The notes under the pieces were generated by a model. That model was given only the letters and a program-made list of their open reading frames with translations, was not told the DNA's origin and made no database searches. A stretch of 64,000 bases of DNA from Lolium rigidum (taxonomy: Eukaryota; Streptophyta; Magnoliopsida; Poales; Poaceae): positions 32,746,620 to 32,810,619 of the forward strand of contig NC_061511.1 of NCBI RefSeq assembly GCF_022539505.1, written 5' to 3'. Made by a program: the position numbers and the translations under genes. Of this stretch, positions 21,163 to 33,000 are shown one piece after another. Every line of letters starts with the position of its first letter. Within the stretch, counting starts at the first letter, position 1.

Positions 21163-22739
21163 TTGGAGGATCATGAGAGTGAAGTATTTAGGGAAGAAAG
21201 GGATGAGCTTGATGAAATTTTCCTTCGTCAACCCATTCTTAAACATGACTTACCGGTTGAAGATCTAGGTGTAACACCACCACCAAAGGAAGATCCTGTA
21301 TTTGATTTGAAACCATTACCTGATAATCTTAAGTATGCTTATATTGATGATAAGAAAACATATCCTGTTATTATTAGTGCTAAGCTTTCAGATTTTGAAG
21401 AAGAAAGGTTATTGGAAATATTGAAGAAACACCGAGGAGCTATTGGCTACACTCTTGATGACTTGAAGGGGATTTCTCCCTCTATTTGCCAACATGCCAT
21501 CAACATGGAAGATGATGCAAAACCTGTTGTTGAACATCAGCGTCGTCTAATTCCTAAGATGAAGGATGTGGTAAGGAATGAGGTATTAAAACTTCTTGAA
21601 GCAGGTATTATATATCCTATTGCTGATAGTAGATGGGTTAGTCCTGTGCATTGTGTTCCTAAGAAAGGAGGAATAAGCTGTTGTACCTAATGATAATGAT
21701 GAGCTCATCCCTCAAAGAGTAGTTGTAGGGTATAGAATGTGCATTGATTATCGAAAAGTTAATAAAGTTACTAAGAAAGATCATTACCCTTTACATTTTA
21801 TTGATCAAATGTTAGAAAGGTTGTCTAAAAATACTCATTTTTGCTTTCTTGATGGTTTATTCTGGGTTTTCACAAATTGCTGTTAAAACTAAAGATCAAG
21901 AGAAAACCACTTTCACTTGTCCCTATGGAACTTATGCTTATAGGCGTATGCATTTTGGTTTGTGTAATGCTCCTGCTACTTTTCAAAGATGCATGTCTGC
22001 TATTTTTCATGGTTTTTGTGAAAAGATTGTAGAGGTATTCATGGATGATTTTTCTGTCTATGGGAATTCTTTTGATAATTGCTTGCGAAACCTTGATAAA
22101 TTTTTGCAGAGATGTGAAGAAACTAACCTTGTTCTTAATTGGGAGAAATGCCACTTTATGGTTAATGAAGGAATTGTATTGGGACATAAAATTTCCGAGA
22201 GAGGTATTGAAGTTGATAGAGCTAAAGTTGAAGCAATTGAGAAGATGCCCTATCCTAGGGATGTTAAAGCTTAGCAAAGGAGGAAATTCTTTTATGATTT
22301 GAGGCATTATTTTTGGGATGACCCACACTTATATAAAGAAGGAGTGGATGGTATTATGCAAAGATGTGTCCTAGAATATGAACAACAAGAGATATTTAGT
22401 AAGTGTCATGGTAGTGTTTATGGAGGACATCACGCCGGAGATAGAACCGCACAAAAGGTTCTACAATCAGGTTTTTATTGGCCAACGCTCTTTAAAGATG
22501 CAGGAAAATTACTCTCAAAATGGGAAGGACCATATGTCATTGAGGAGGTGTATCGTTCAGGAGCAATAAAAATTGCCTCGCTGAAAGATGATGCTACACA
22601 AGTGGTGAATGGACAAAGACTCAAGCATTATATTTCTGGGGATTCTTATAATGAAGATATTGATGTGATTCAAGTGGTGACTCCGGAAGCCTTCATCAAA
22701 GACCAAATTGACAGTTCTGCAGAGTTCGACTTTGAATAG
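21163..22739 (+). pseudogene. pol of element D: reverse transcriptase and integrase pieces, two internal deletions
   Basis: The first part (21163-21690) runs through the RT entry region ending in SPVHCVPKKGG. A frameshift near 21675 and another near 21850 follow. The RT core then continues with TFTCPYGTYAYRRMHFGL and the catalytic FMDD (22038-22049, VFMDDFSVYG), the Athila signature. At about 22270 the text jumps from the end of RT to just before the integrase zinc finger, so RNase H is missing. At about 22510 it jumps from FYWPTLFKDA into the integrase C-terminus (KWEGPYVIEE), so the CC half of the zinc finger and the whole DDE core are missing. The last frame ends at 22739. Confidence 0.82.
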
Positions 22740-22859
22740 GTAACAGTTTTAGTAATAAAAAGTCCGCGTTTAACTTTCCGAACAATATTTCTGCTATTTT
22801 TGGAAAATATGAAAAATCACGAGATCGAAACGGAGTGGAGGAGACGCACGAGGGCGTGC

Positions 22860-22985
22860 CCCCATAGGCCGGCGCGGGCCCCAGCCTGGCCGCGCCGCCC
22901 TATGGGGACAGCCCCTCGGCGTCCCGTTTCCACTCGTTTTCGGCCTGGTACTTTCCTTTTGTCGTGAAAATATTTGCTATATAAT
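22860..22985 (+). promoter_or_regulatory. GC-rich inverted repeat and TATA box downstream of pol in D
   Basis: A long imperfect inverted repeat (left arm 22860-22880, right arm 22888-22907, sharing CCCCATAG...GGCGCGG) is followed by TATATAAT at 22978-22985. The same GC-rich module sits in the LTRs of several families here. In Athila-type elements a further, sometimes env-like, reading frame follows pol, so this could be an internal promoter for it. Confidence 0.5.
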
Positions 22986-23077
22986 CCCCCGGATCCCCAG
23001 AGGTACGTATATCGTTTTCTCGTCGTGTTTTGTTTCGAGCTGTTTTCTGCCAGGATCTGTTTTGATCTAGAAGCACC

Positions 23078-23158
23078 ATGGTCTCTGCTGTCCACAACTG
23101 GCGCGTGGTTGACGTGGGAGGTTTGATGGCGGTTGACAGGCTTGATGGAGTGTCTTGA
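23078..23158 (+). other. Short frame after the internal TATA box, truncated
   Basis: ATG 23078 opens 93 bp downstream of the TATA box and reads 26 codons to TGA 23158, which lies at the junction with minus-strand element F. It is where an extra Athila-type frame would begin. What remains is too short to classify. Confidence 0.3.
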
Positions 23159-23162
23159 TTCG

Positions 23163-23180
23163 TCCCCGGCAACGGCGCCA
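23163..23180 (-). other. Primer binding site of element F
   Basis: The reverse complement reads TGGCGCCGTTGCCGGGGA, ten bases inside the LTR piece that starts at 23191. Only a few tens of bases of F internal sequence remain before the join with D. Confidence 0.82.
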
Positions 23181-23190
23181 GAAAATAGCT

Positions 23191-23517
23191 TGATGTCTAC
23201 TCACGCTTCTTTTCCTGTAGACAGTGTTGGGCCTCCAAGAGCAGAGGTTTGTAGAACAGCCGCAAGTTTTCCCTTAAGTGGATCACCCAAGGTTTATCGA
23301 ACTCAGGGAGGAAGAGGTCAAAGATATCCCTCTCAAGCAACCCTGCAATCACGATACAAGAAGTCTCTTGTGTCCCCAACACACCTAATACACTTGTCAG
23401 ATTATAGGTGCACTAGTTCGGTGAAGAGATAGTGAAATACAAGTAGTATGAATGTATATGAGTGGTAATAACAATCTGAAATAAATATGGCAGCGAGTAA
23501 ACATGCAACAGAACAGT
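23191..23517 (-). repeat. 5' LTR fragment of element F (E family), cut by G
   Basis: Nearly identical to 18295-18620 of solo LTR E, same orientation. It is broken at 23517, where the chromovirus G begins. The last five bases before G are ACAGT. Confidence 0.85.
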
Positions 23518-26500
23518 TGTCACAACCCACTTTTCAAAACCCTGCATATTTTCTAGCTTTAAAATTTTGGGCCAACAAAAACTTTTATTTATCTTGCTAC
23601 CTAGTGTGCATAGCTAGTAGTTTTGATTAGATTTTGTTTAGTAGTAAGTGTTAATAAACAACTTCCCTCACCAAAACCATTAGTAACTTTTTTTTAGACA
23701 CCAAGAATTAAGAGATGCAAACACTCCCCTCATAACACCATTAGTAAGACACCCTCATCCAACTTCTTCCCCTTAGAACCCTTGCTCTCTTCATCATAGT
23801 ATGTGTGCATGAGTGCATGTGCAACACCATGCCACCCTTTTTCTTCTCACTCACAAAACCCCTCTCTTTTTCTTTCTCCATCTAGTAAACCCAAGGAAAG
23901 AGGGAACACTTCTCCCTCTCCTCTCTTTGCACCCTTCTCTCATATAGCCGTGACCATGGATTCCCCCTATTTTTTTCACCACCATCTTGTTCTCTCTCTT
24001 TAAAACCCTAGGGGTACATTACCCCCCCCTTCTTGTTTTTTCCCCTTCTCACTCAAAACTTGGCCGGGCCATGGTGCCATACACCATCTCCACCCTCTCA
24101 TCTAACCCAGCCGCACCCACCCCTCTCTTGGGCCCCTGGACTTCCCTCTCCCTCTCCCCAACTCGGCCCAAGGCCAAGGCACAGCCCACCCAAGCCCTAG
24201 CCGACGAGCACGCTCTGGAAGCCCTCCCCGCGCACGCGAGCGTGGCCGCCAGAACCGCCCGGCGCCTCGACTCCCTCCCTCTGCCTCGTGAACCCGCGCG
24301 CTGCCTCGGACTCCCTCCCTGCTGACGCAAACAGCCCGACGTCACCACGGCCCCACCGGGTGACGCCAGCCCTCCCCTCCCCGTTGGCCAGAGCCACCGC
24401 CCCGCCCCGTCGCCTGCTCTCCCTCCGCCTATAAAAGGGGCACCGGCACCCCCACTCCTCCCTCACACCACTCTCCACCCATCTCCCCCACCCCACCAGA
24501 CCCCCTGAGAGCGCCCAGGGCGCTGCTCAGGGCCGCACCTCGCCGGAGCCCCGCCTCTGCCCACGATCGCCGCCAGGTCCGGAGCAGGCCACCTAGGCTC
24601 TCTCCCTCGACCACGCCAGCTCTGCCCTGCCTCCCTCTATCCTCCCCATCATCGCCACGCCCTAACCCTGCCCTTCTTCTCGCCAGGCTCGCCGGAGAAC
24701 GCCGTCGCCAAGCTCTGCCCGTGGAGCACCGTGGGAGCGCCGGCGTCGGAAGAAGCCAGGGAGGAGGAGAGGAGCGCCGCCAAGCTCGCCCCCGCCCCGT
24801 TCTGCGCCGCCGCCAACCTGCCTCGACCTCGCCGTCGCGATCCGCCCCTCGCCGGTGAGTCTCCGGCCTCCGTCTGGGCGTTTCGCCCACCGCCCGCGTC
24901 CCTGCTGGCGACGTGAAGACGACGATGGCCTCTGGCCATCGGATCGTCATCCAAGGGCCGCATGGGCCATGCAGGCCAGCGTGGCCATGCAGGCCTGGTC
25001 CACTGCGGGCCTCCCCCTTCTTCTTTTATTTTTTCTTCTTTATTTCCCCCTGCCCGCGTGGCAAATCTTCTGGGCCGGCCCGTTTCGCACACTGCACGGC
25101 CCAGCTCCCTTTCCCGCCCGTTTCTGTTTAAATTTTTGTTCAAATTTTTTTCTGTTTTTGTATTTAAAACCTGTGAACCAAAATGCTCATAATTTGAGAT
25201 CTATAATTCGAAATAAATTGAAACCAACTGCGTCAGAACCATAATTTCAATATCTTTCACATGCCACTGACCTTGTATTTTTAGGATTTTTATACGAATT
25301 TTAGTGTAATAAACATGCTATATGTGCTACATACACTACACAAAAATCCTAAAATCATAGGATTAATATTTTAGACCAATTCCAATTGTAATGATCTTGT
25401 TTTAATACTGCCTTACTTAGAAAGATAACATGAGTCCTTGTAAGGACAAAATCTAATTCATTTGTATTAATATTGTGCCACATGAAATATTGCCCTTTAA
25501 GCACTTGTTCTTTTTAATCAATTTCTACTCCAACTCTTTGTCATTATAAACTTGGCCAAATCATGATTTCATAACATGTACCCCTGCATGCATACCATGT
25601 TCTTTTAAAAACTGGAATGTTGAGTTATGTGTTGATTGCATGTTGCTCTTTTATTTTCGCGACGTTAGATACGAACGTGGGAGAAGCCGAAGGAGAGGAT
25701 TTTGGAGAAGGTGCTGAAGAAGACCAGGGACTAGCCAGCCAAGGCAAGCCATTTACCTTGATTCATTACTATCTTTGTTCTTGATTGAAATCTTGCCATC
25801 CTTTGGTTTCTTGACTCCTTGAGTCACTTGGGTTTTCGGTTGTTTTGTCTCCTCACACCCTTGTCCCCAAGTGTGCAATATTCTCTCTCTCTTTTTCTTT
25901 GTGTGTACTTACTTAAAGTATGCGATTTACATTCACCGCCATTTGACACCTACAACTCTAGTAACAATATGGCTTAAATATTGCTCCAGTTTTTGGTTTA
26001 TCTCCATTCATGCTCAATGTGAGTAGGGATGTCTTGACACCCTTCTTAGTATAATGGCAACCTTTGTGCCATTATGCGTCATAGTTCACTCATAAAACTT
26101 TAGGATGGGAAAACCCTCAAGGTTTTACCTTGTTGTAAAAGTTTTTGAAAAAACCTTGGGAAGAAATTGTCTTGCCCATGTGTGATTTCCAAAATGAAAA
26201 TTTCAAGAAAGGAAGTAATTTGGTGGTTATGATGGGAAGGCTATGTCGGTAACTTGGTTTTTGGAAAAACAACACATGGTTCTATGTATTCGCCGGAACA
26301 ACCTTCTAGCGCAACCACAATATCCAAAGTGGGCACGGGCTTAGTCCGTAGTTTGTTGAATTTAACGTGAGATACCTTCACCACTCTCTAGGAGGGTCAC
26401 GATGACCTCTGACACCGGGTTGCGCTCTGAAGGAGGCAATACACCGCATTAACTTGCGGCCGGACGATTGCGAGGGTCTTCGTCGTGGCGCCGGAGATAC

Positions 26501-27508
26501 GCTCAAAAAGGAGGTATGCTTGCCGGGGTGCCGAGAAGGGTTAAGCCCGCGGGGAAGGGCTCATGTTAAGGGAGACAGGCGAAAGACTATGACCGATTAT
26601 CCGAGTCGCGCATACTTTCGTATGACGATCCGGGGATGATCCCGGCGGATTTATCGGTTCTTGTGGGGAAAGTGCGCAAACTCTGCAGAGTCAAATCTAT
26701 TCGAATAGCCGCGTCCGCGGTCATGGACGATTGGGATGGCCGTTGCTTAGTTGTGTTGAGTTTTGTTTTAAGAAAGGTTTTACAAGAAAGGAAAGTGTTT
26801 TCTGGAAGTACTTAGAGTACTGGAAATATGGTGGTGACCATAATGAGATGGTCGGAAAGAAAATTAAAATGTGGGTCTACCCTTCCTAAGTGTTTTATGT
26901 AGTGAAGGATATTCTTAAATTAAATCATGTAGGAATGTCTTAGGGAAAATCCTTGAGTATCTCCTTCAATCGTGAAGTTGAGATGCTACCTCCACCAATA
27001 ACACTTCTTCTCTTCTACATGCCATCTTCTTAACTAAAAACGAGATATTCCCTCTTGACCTCCTAGTTTAGTCTTGGCACCTTGTTTCCTTGTTATGTTT
27101 CATTTTAAATGGTTTTGCGAGTACAATTCAATATGTACTCACGGCTTTGTCCCTGGCTATCTACTTGGCCAGACTATGAGGAGGATTTTGAAGATGATGG
27201 AGGTTACCAGGACGACTATGCGACTTAGGACGTTTCCCGGTCAGCTGCCTGTAGGGTTTAAGGCATGACTTGGGCCCGACGAAGTTGAATGTATCCGCTG
27301 CACTTTGATGTTTGAATTCAGCCCGAAGTGGCCATTTATGTAAGACTTGGTCATGAGACCGTTTGTAAGACTATTTATTATTTCGGTACTATGTAATGGA
27401 TGTTGTAACTCTGTTTATCAGTTCGGTTATGTGCTCATGTTACACTGATCATGGGATCATGAGTGAATGCATAACGGGTATTTCGGACGGTTGGTCCGGG
27501 GTGCCACG
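23518..27508 (+). repeat. 5' LTR of G
   Basis: 3991 bp, TGTCACAACC... to ...GTGCCACG (CA expected at the end). It is clearly divergent from the 3' LTR in its first about 2 kb but almost identical in its last about 1.7 kb. Frames inside it (for example 24429-25143 minus) are GC-driven and not genes. Confidence 0.9.
24430..24437 (+). promoter_or_regulatory. TATA box of the G 5' LTR
   Basis: TATAAAAG in a CT- and GC-rich context, matched at 34447-34454 in the other LTR. It is the likely core promoter of the element. Confidence 0.7.
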
Positions 27509-27511
27509 AGC

Positions 27512-27523
27512 TGGTATCGAGCC
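27512..27523 (+). other. Primer binding site of G (Met type, one base short)
   Basis: TGGTATCGAGCC three bases after the LTR. The expected site is TGGTATCAGAGC, so an A in the CAG is missing. This would weaken tRNA pairing, or it is a consensus error of the CAG type seen elsewhere in the window. Confidence 0.8.
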
Positions 27524-27765
27524 ATCCCGACTCTAGGGAAACCCTTAGTTAGCATGGGCGTAAATACTTAGGGCCAAAACTATTCTTCACTATTTAAAAC
27601 GAGATGACTCTAAGTCTGAAAGAATGCCTTGTCTCTCCTCCAAAATTTTCTCCTAGAAAATAGATTTACTTGCATTAATTCCTAATAATGTTTTACCTTA
27701 TGTACCTTAAAATTTTGCACACTTGATCATACTACTACTAATATTCAACCCTAAAATTTTGTGTA

Positions 27766-28671
27766 GATGGACGAAGTTGTGTACACCCGGAGCCGTCGGG
27801 TGGGAGAGTCGGAGCCCTTGTTCCTCTTTGAGACCGCCACGATCGGACGTGTGTCACGCCGTCGGTCGCCTTCGCCCCGAGGTGAAGGGCGGACAGATGG
27901 AGCCTTCATGACGGGGACTTGTCCTGGATGATAGTCTGCACTATCCGGGGCTCCCACGTCAAGCAGCCTTCCGGAGATGGAGATCCAGATTTTCGAGCGC
28001 ACGTGGGAGGACGGTCTGGTTCGTGCACTCCGAGCAGCCCTTGCACGCCTCACGTACCACCACCGCGCGGAGCTCGAGCAGATGACAGCTCCCTTACGCT
28101 CACTTTGGGCGGCGTGACGAGGAGGGGCTTCCCACCATGGTGCCCTATGTTTGCCCCCTCGGTCGCCACGCTGCCCGGATGGAGTTCATGCTCGGCAAGA
28201 CTCGGAACGGCCTCGACATCGGCCGGATGGAACAACGAGATGCTGAAGCATGAGTTGGACGAGACCAAGAAGGACCTTGAGGAGATGAGGCGTAGGGCTC
28301 GCCGCCAGCGGAGGCTCAAGCTCCGGGCAAGAGAGGCCAAGTACATGCTTAAGGTGAAGGTGGCACACCTTAAGACGGCACTCCGCGAGGCTGAGTCCAA
28401 GATTGAGGAGCTGGAGGATGATGGCGAGGATCTCCGCAAGGAGAATGCTGCCCTCCTTAGTGATGATGATGACTACATGGAAGAGGAAGGATACGATTGG
28501 AACAACCCGTCCGAGGAGGAAGATGAGGATGATCTGGACTTCATCAACGATGAGCCGGAGGAGCCAGCACCCTCTACCCCTCGCGAGTCGTCTGAGGAGG
28601 AGGACCCTGAGGAGCCACCGTTTGAGGAGCCGCCGACCAAGGATGACACCATCATCCTTGACGACGACTAG
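27766..28671 (+). pseudogene. Extra leader frame of G: acidic coiled-coil protein, broken
   Basis: Coding-like sequence runs in several registers between the primer site and gag. It begins at ATG 27766 (54 codons to TGA 27930), resumes at about 27978 (MEIQIFERTWEDGLVRALRA) to a TGA near 28118, continues through a VPYVCPLGRHAARME segment, and after a shift near 28243 runs to TAG 28671. The last part is a long charged helix (KKDLEEMRRRARRQRRLKLR, then KVAHLKTALREAESKIEELE) followed by a very acidic tail ending DDTIILDDD. Basic coiled coil plus acidic tail suggests a nucleic-acid or protein-binding accessory factor, but no known domain is recognised. Only the 3' third is open, and the apparent frameshifts may be partly technical. 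Confidence 0.6.
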
Positions 28672-28948
28672 TTTGAGCACCGCACCATCGCTAGTTATGT
28701 TATGTTATGATGTCCCTGATGTAATCGCGTAGAACGATGTTGGTCCTATGGTGACTTTGATGTGGTGAACTTTGATCTTTTGGTGATGATTATGTTATGA
28801 TGTTGGTTGCATTTGCTTTTATGTTGCTTTTCTTCTAAGTTTTCATTTCTTCTCAACAAGTTTTTATGCATCTTGTCATTCCCTCCCCCTTAGAAGGAAC
28901 TCGCCTATCAAAGTTGTTCCCTTTTGTCTTATGTCTTCATCTCATCAG

Positions 28949-30046
28949 ATGGTTGACACTCGCCGCGGAGCGCACCAAAATGATCCTCCACCACCACCAC
29001 CTGAACCCGATATGGCTCAGATCCTTCGCCTCCTTATGGAAGACCGTCAAGCCGCTCGCGCTGAGAGCCAAGCCAACATCGCGGCCCTGCAGAATATTGC
29101 GCAGCTTGCCGCGGGAAACAACCACAATGGAGGTGATGGTGAGGAAGCCCCAAGATCCAAGCTAAGGGACTTCCAGAATACCAATCCGCCGGTGTTCACC
29201 AAATGCACCGCCCCTCTTGATGCGGACGATTGGCTCCGTACTATCGAGAACAATCTGGAAGTCGCAGCCGTGGGCGAGAATGAGAAGGTGGTTCTGGCAA
29301 CTCACTTTCTCGCTGGACCCGCAAGAGCTTGGTGGGAGAATGTTAAGGCGATGCAAGCTGCTGATCATGTGATCACTTGGGAGGAATTTGTCACTAAGTT
29401 CCGCAAAGCCCACATCCCGTCTGGTTTGATCAAGATCAAAAGAGATGAGTTCTTCAACCTCAAGCAGAACAATGGTAGTGTGGTCGATTACCTGGACAAG
29501 TTCAACACCACGGCTAGGTATGCACCTCAGGACACTGACACAGATGAGAAGAAGAGGGACCGTTTCCTTAATGGTCTTCATGAAGAGATCCAGAGTATTA
29601 TCGTGGCCGTCCCTTACCCTGATCTTGAAACTCTGGTGGATGCCGCCATCATGGTGGAATCCAAGCTCAAGGCAGCTCATGAAACCCGCAAGCGCAAGAT
29701 GCAGCAGCAGCAGCAAAGTGGACCCAGCAACACTAGGTTCCGCAGCCAGCCTCCACCTAGGCCGGCGCCTCAGCCTCAGCGAGCGCCAGCCCCTGCTTAT
29801 CGCCCCTCCAACAACAACACCAACCGCCAGACTATGCAGCCCCGTACTGGAGGAGGAAACTTCAACAACAACCCCCGCAACAACCCCAATACTCGCACTC
29901 AGGGAGATGGATGTTTCGCTTGTGGACAGCCTGGACACTTCTCTCGTGAATGCCCCACCAAGATGAACCCTGCTCAACGCCCCAATGCACCAAGACCGAA
30001 TCAAGGCCAAGCCCGTGCTGCAAACTGGAAGAAAGCCCCCGCCTAA
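28949..30046 (+). CDS. gag of G
   Basis: An open frame of 371 codons exists from ATG 28931. The second ATG at 28949 (MVDTRRGAH) looks like the usual start of chromovirus gag, giving about 365 codons. The order is a proline-rich N-terminus, a retrotransposon gag core with [16 protein letters not shown] and WWENVKAM, a glutamine/proline/asparagine-rich linker, and a CCHC zinc knuckle [14 protein letters not shown] (codons at 29912-29953). The product builds the particle and binds the element RNA. It overlaps pol by 62 bases in another register. Confidence 0.9.
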   Translation: MVDTRRGAHQNDPPPPPPEPDMAQILRLLMEDRQAARAESQANIAALQNIAQLAAGNNHNGGDGEEAPRSKLRDFQNTNPPVFTKCTAPLDADDWLRTIENNLEVAAVGENEKVVLATHFLAGPARAWWENVKAMQAADHVITWEEFVTKFRKAHIPSGLIKIKRDEFFNLKQNNGSVVDYLDKFNTTARYAPQDTDTDEKKRDRFLNGLHEEIQSIIVAVPYPDLETLVDAAIMVESKLKAAHETRKRKMQQQQQSGPSNTRFRSQPPPRPAPQPQRAPAPAYRPSNNNTNRQTMQPRTGGGNFNNNPRNNPNTRTQGDGCFACGQPGHFSRECPTKMNPAQRPNAPRPNQGQARAANWKKAPA

Positions 30047-33000
30047 GAAGCAAGCCAATATCGCTAGAGGGCACCTGAACCATGTCAATGCTGAAGAGGC
30101 TGAAGAATCTCCTGACATTGTGATGGGTACGTTCCTAGTCCACTCCACCCCCGCAAGAGTTCTTTTCGATTCCGGTGCATCACATTCCTTTGTTACCGAA
30201 CCCTTTGTTAAAAAGAGTAAAATGACACCCACTCTCATGAGAAGACTCATGCTTGTTCAAATACACGGATCCACCGCTAAAGCCCGCTTATCCTGCAAAC
30301 AAGTTCCCGTAGAAATCCTAGGCGTTCCTTTTCAAGCAGAACTCATTGTCCTAGGAGCCCAAGGGTTAGAGGTAATTCTGGGGATGGATTGGATGTCTAA
30401 ATACCAAGGCCACATTGATTGTGCCCAAAAATCTATCACCTTAACCAATAGTGAAGGGATCCAAGTAGAGTACACCGCCACCATACCTTCATCCAAAGCC
30501 TTTTGCAAGCAAAGTGTCTCTGGAACCCCCATCGACCTAGTTCCTATCGTTTGTGAGTATCCAGATGTTTTTCCCGAAGAGTTGCCCGGTATGCCCCCTG
30601 ATAGGGATATCGAGTTCATCATCGAACTGACCCCCGGAACAACACCAATAGCACAAAGGCCATACCGCATGAACCCCCAAGAGCTGATTGAACTGAAGAA
30701 ACAGTTGGACGATATGTTGAGTAAAGGTCTAATCCGACCTAGTGCCTCGCCTTGGGGATCTCCCGTGATTTTTGTGGACAAGCGAGACGGTACCATTCGC
30801 CTGTGCGTGGATTACCGAAAGCTCAATGACGTAACCATCAAGAACAAGTATCCCCTTCCCAAGATCGAAGATCTGTTTGATCAAATGAATGGAGCCCGAG
30901 TCTTCTCCAAAATCGACCTCCGTACTGGTTACCATCAGCTCAAAGTACGCGAGTCGGATATCCCCAAAACAGCCTTCACCACCCGTTACGGATTGTTTGA
31001 GTACACCGTAATGTCTTTTGGCTTAACCAATGCTCCAGCCTACTTTATGAACCTCATGAACAAAGTCTTCATGGATTACCTCGACAAGTTTGTCGTAGTG
31101 TTTATCGATGACATCCTAGTCTATTCCAAGAGTGAAGAAGAACATGAAGAGCACCTACGACTCGTTTTGGGCACCTTGAGACAGCATCAACTCTATGCTA
31201 AGTTTAGCAAATGCCAGTTTTGGCTCAAGGAAGTTGGATTTCTTGGCCATGTTCTGTCCGCTGGAGGAGTTTCTGTCGACCCCTCTCTTATCAAGTCTAT
31301 CATGGATCGGAAGGCACCCACTAACCCAACCGAAGTGAGATCCTTCCTCGGATTGGCGGGATATTACCGCAAGTTTGTAGAGGGATTCTCAAGTATTGCC
31401 AAACCCATGACCATGGTGCTCAAGAAAGGCAAGAAATTTGAGTGGACAGAGAAGTGCGAAGAAAGTTTCCAAGAACTCAAGAAGCGTCTTGTGTCTGCTC
31501 CTATCCTCACTATGCCAGATGTCACCAAGGACTTCGTGATTTACTGCGATGCTTCCAAGCTTGGGCTTGGTAGTGTTCTGATGCAAGAAGGGAAAGTTAT
31601 CGCCTACCTATCCCGACAACTGAAGCCGCATGAAGTGAATTACCCAACCCATGATCTGGAATTAGCTGCTGTAGTTCATGCACTCAAGACTTGGCGCCAC
31701 TATCTCATCGGAAACCGGTGTGACATTTACACCGATCACAAGAGTCTCAAGTACATATTCACCCAGAGAGAGTTGAACATGCGACAGAGGAGGTGGATAG
31801 AGCTGATCAAGGACTACGATTTGAGTATCCACTACCATCCTGGAAAGGCGAATGTGGTCGCCGACGCCCTTAGTCGCGAACCATGCTCGCTGAATGCCCG
31901 CCTCAAGATTGAGCAACCCTTGCTGTATCAAGAGTTTGAAGAGTTCGGTCTGGAGCTCGTAAGCCATGGTTTTCTAGCCGCAATGGAAGTTAAGCCCACC
32001 CTCCAGGATCAAATTAAGGAAGCTCAGAAAGGTCATGAGAGTATTGAGGGTATCAAACGCCGTATGGACAAGGAGGAAGTTGCTGGATTTTCCATTGATA
32101 AAGAAGGAGTCTTGTGGTATAATGGGCGCCTTTGTGTACCGACTATCCCTGAATTAAAGCACCTGATTATGGATGAAGCTCATAACACTCCTTACTCCAT
32201 TCATCCCGGTGGAACAAAAATGTATCAAGATCTCAAGGAGACTTTACGGTGGCATGGAATGAAGCGGGACATTGCTCTCTTCATTGCTAAGTGTGACGTG
32301 TGTCAACGGATCAAAGCGGAGCATCAACGCCCTGCAGGTTTACTTCAGCCCCTAAAGGTCCCTGTATGGAAGTGGGAGGAAGTGGGAATGGACTTCATTA
32401 CTGGACTCCCACGGTCAAGCCGCGGACACGATTCCATCTGGGTAATTGTGGATCGCCTTACCAAGGTCGCCCACTTCATCCCGGTCAGGACCACCTACAA
32501 TGGCCGAGATTTAGCCGACCTCTACATATCCCGGATAGTTAGCCTGCATGGTGTACCCAAGACCATTGTCTCTGACCGAGGACCTCAATTCACCTCTCGG
32601 TTCTGGAAGAAGTTGCATGAAGCCCTTGGAACTAAGCTCTCCTTCAGCACTGCTTATCATCCACAGACTGGTGGACAGACGGAACGTGTGAATCAGATTC
32701 TGGAAGATATGCTTCGCGCCTGTGTTCTAGCTTATGGGACCAAATGGGAGAATTGTTTGCCTTTCGCCGAGTTCTCTTACAACAATAGCTATCAAGCCAG
32801 CCTCCAGATGGCGCCTTTTGAAGCACTCTATGGGCGCAAGTGTCGCACCCCTCTCAATTGGTCCGAGACTGGAGAAAGTCAAGTGTTCGGGCCTGATATA
32901 CTTCGTGAAGCAGAAGAACAAGTTCAACTTATCCGAGATCGCTTGAAGGCTGCTCAATCTCGCCAGAAGAGCTACGCCGACCCCAAACGCCGTGAAGTGA

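Larger units (their letters stand above)
16415..23150 (+). mobile_element. Athila-like Gypsy element (D), internally deleted, 3' LTR lost
   Basis: The 5' LTR (16415-17920), Asp-type primer site, gag and protease, partial reverse transcriptase, integrase remains and an internal promoter-like segment follow in order. The element is interrupted by solo LTR E. The right end is not an LTR. At about 23100-23150 the sequence passes into the primer-site end of a minus-strand element. RNase H and the integrase catalytic core are missing, so the element cannot move itself. It sits in Copia gag; the left flank reads CTCCC. Confidence 0.85.

Noticed and set aside
18295..23517. Reading LTR E and LTR piece F as the two LTRs of one minus-strand element with the text between as its inside
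   Set aside because: The text between is plus-strand gag-pol of D, and E has its own perfect GTCGC duplication with gag resuming in frame, so E is a solo LTR.
24429..25143. Overlapping long frames on both strands in the GC-rich part of the G LTR (also 33710-35175)
   Set aside because: Arginine-, proline- and alanine-rich in all registers, inside an LTR and not conserved between the two LTR copies.
29162..30250. 362-codon open frame on the minus strand across gag of G
   Set aside because: It lies opposite gag, which has clear motifs. The antisense frame has no domain, and its openness follows from codon bias of the sense strand.
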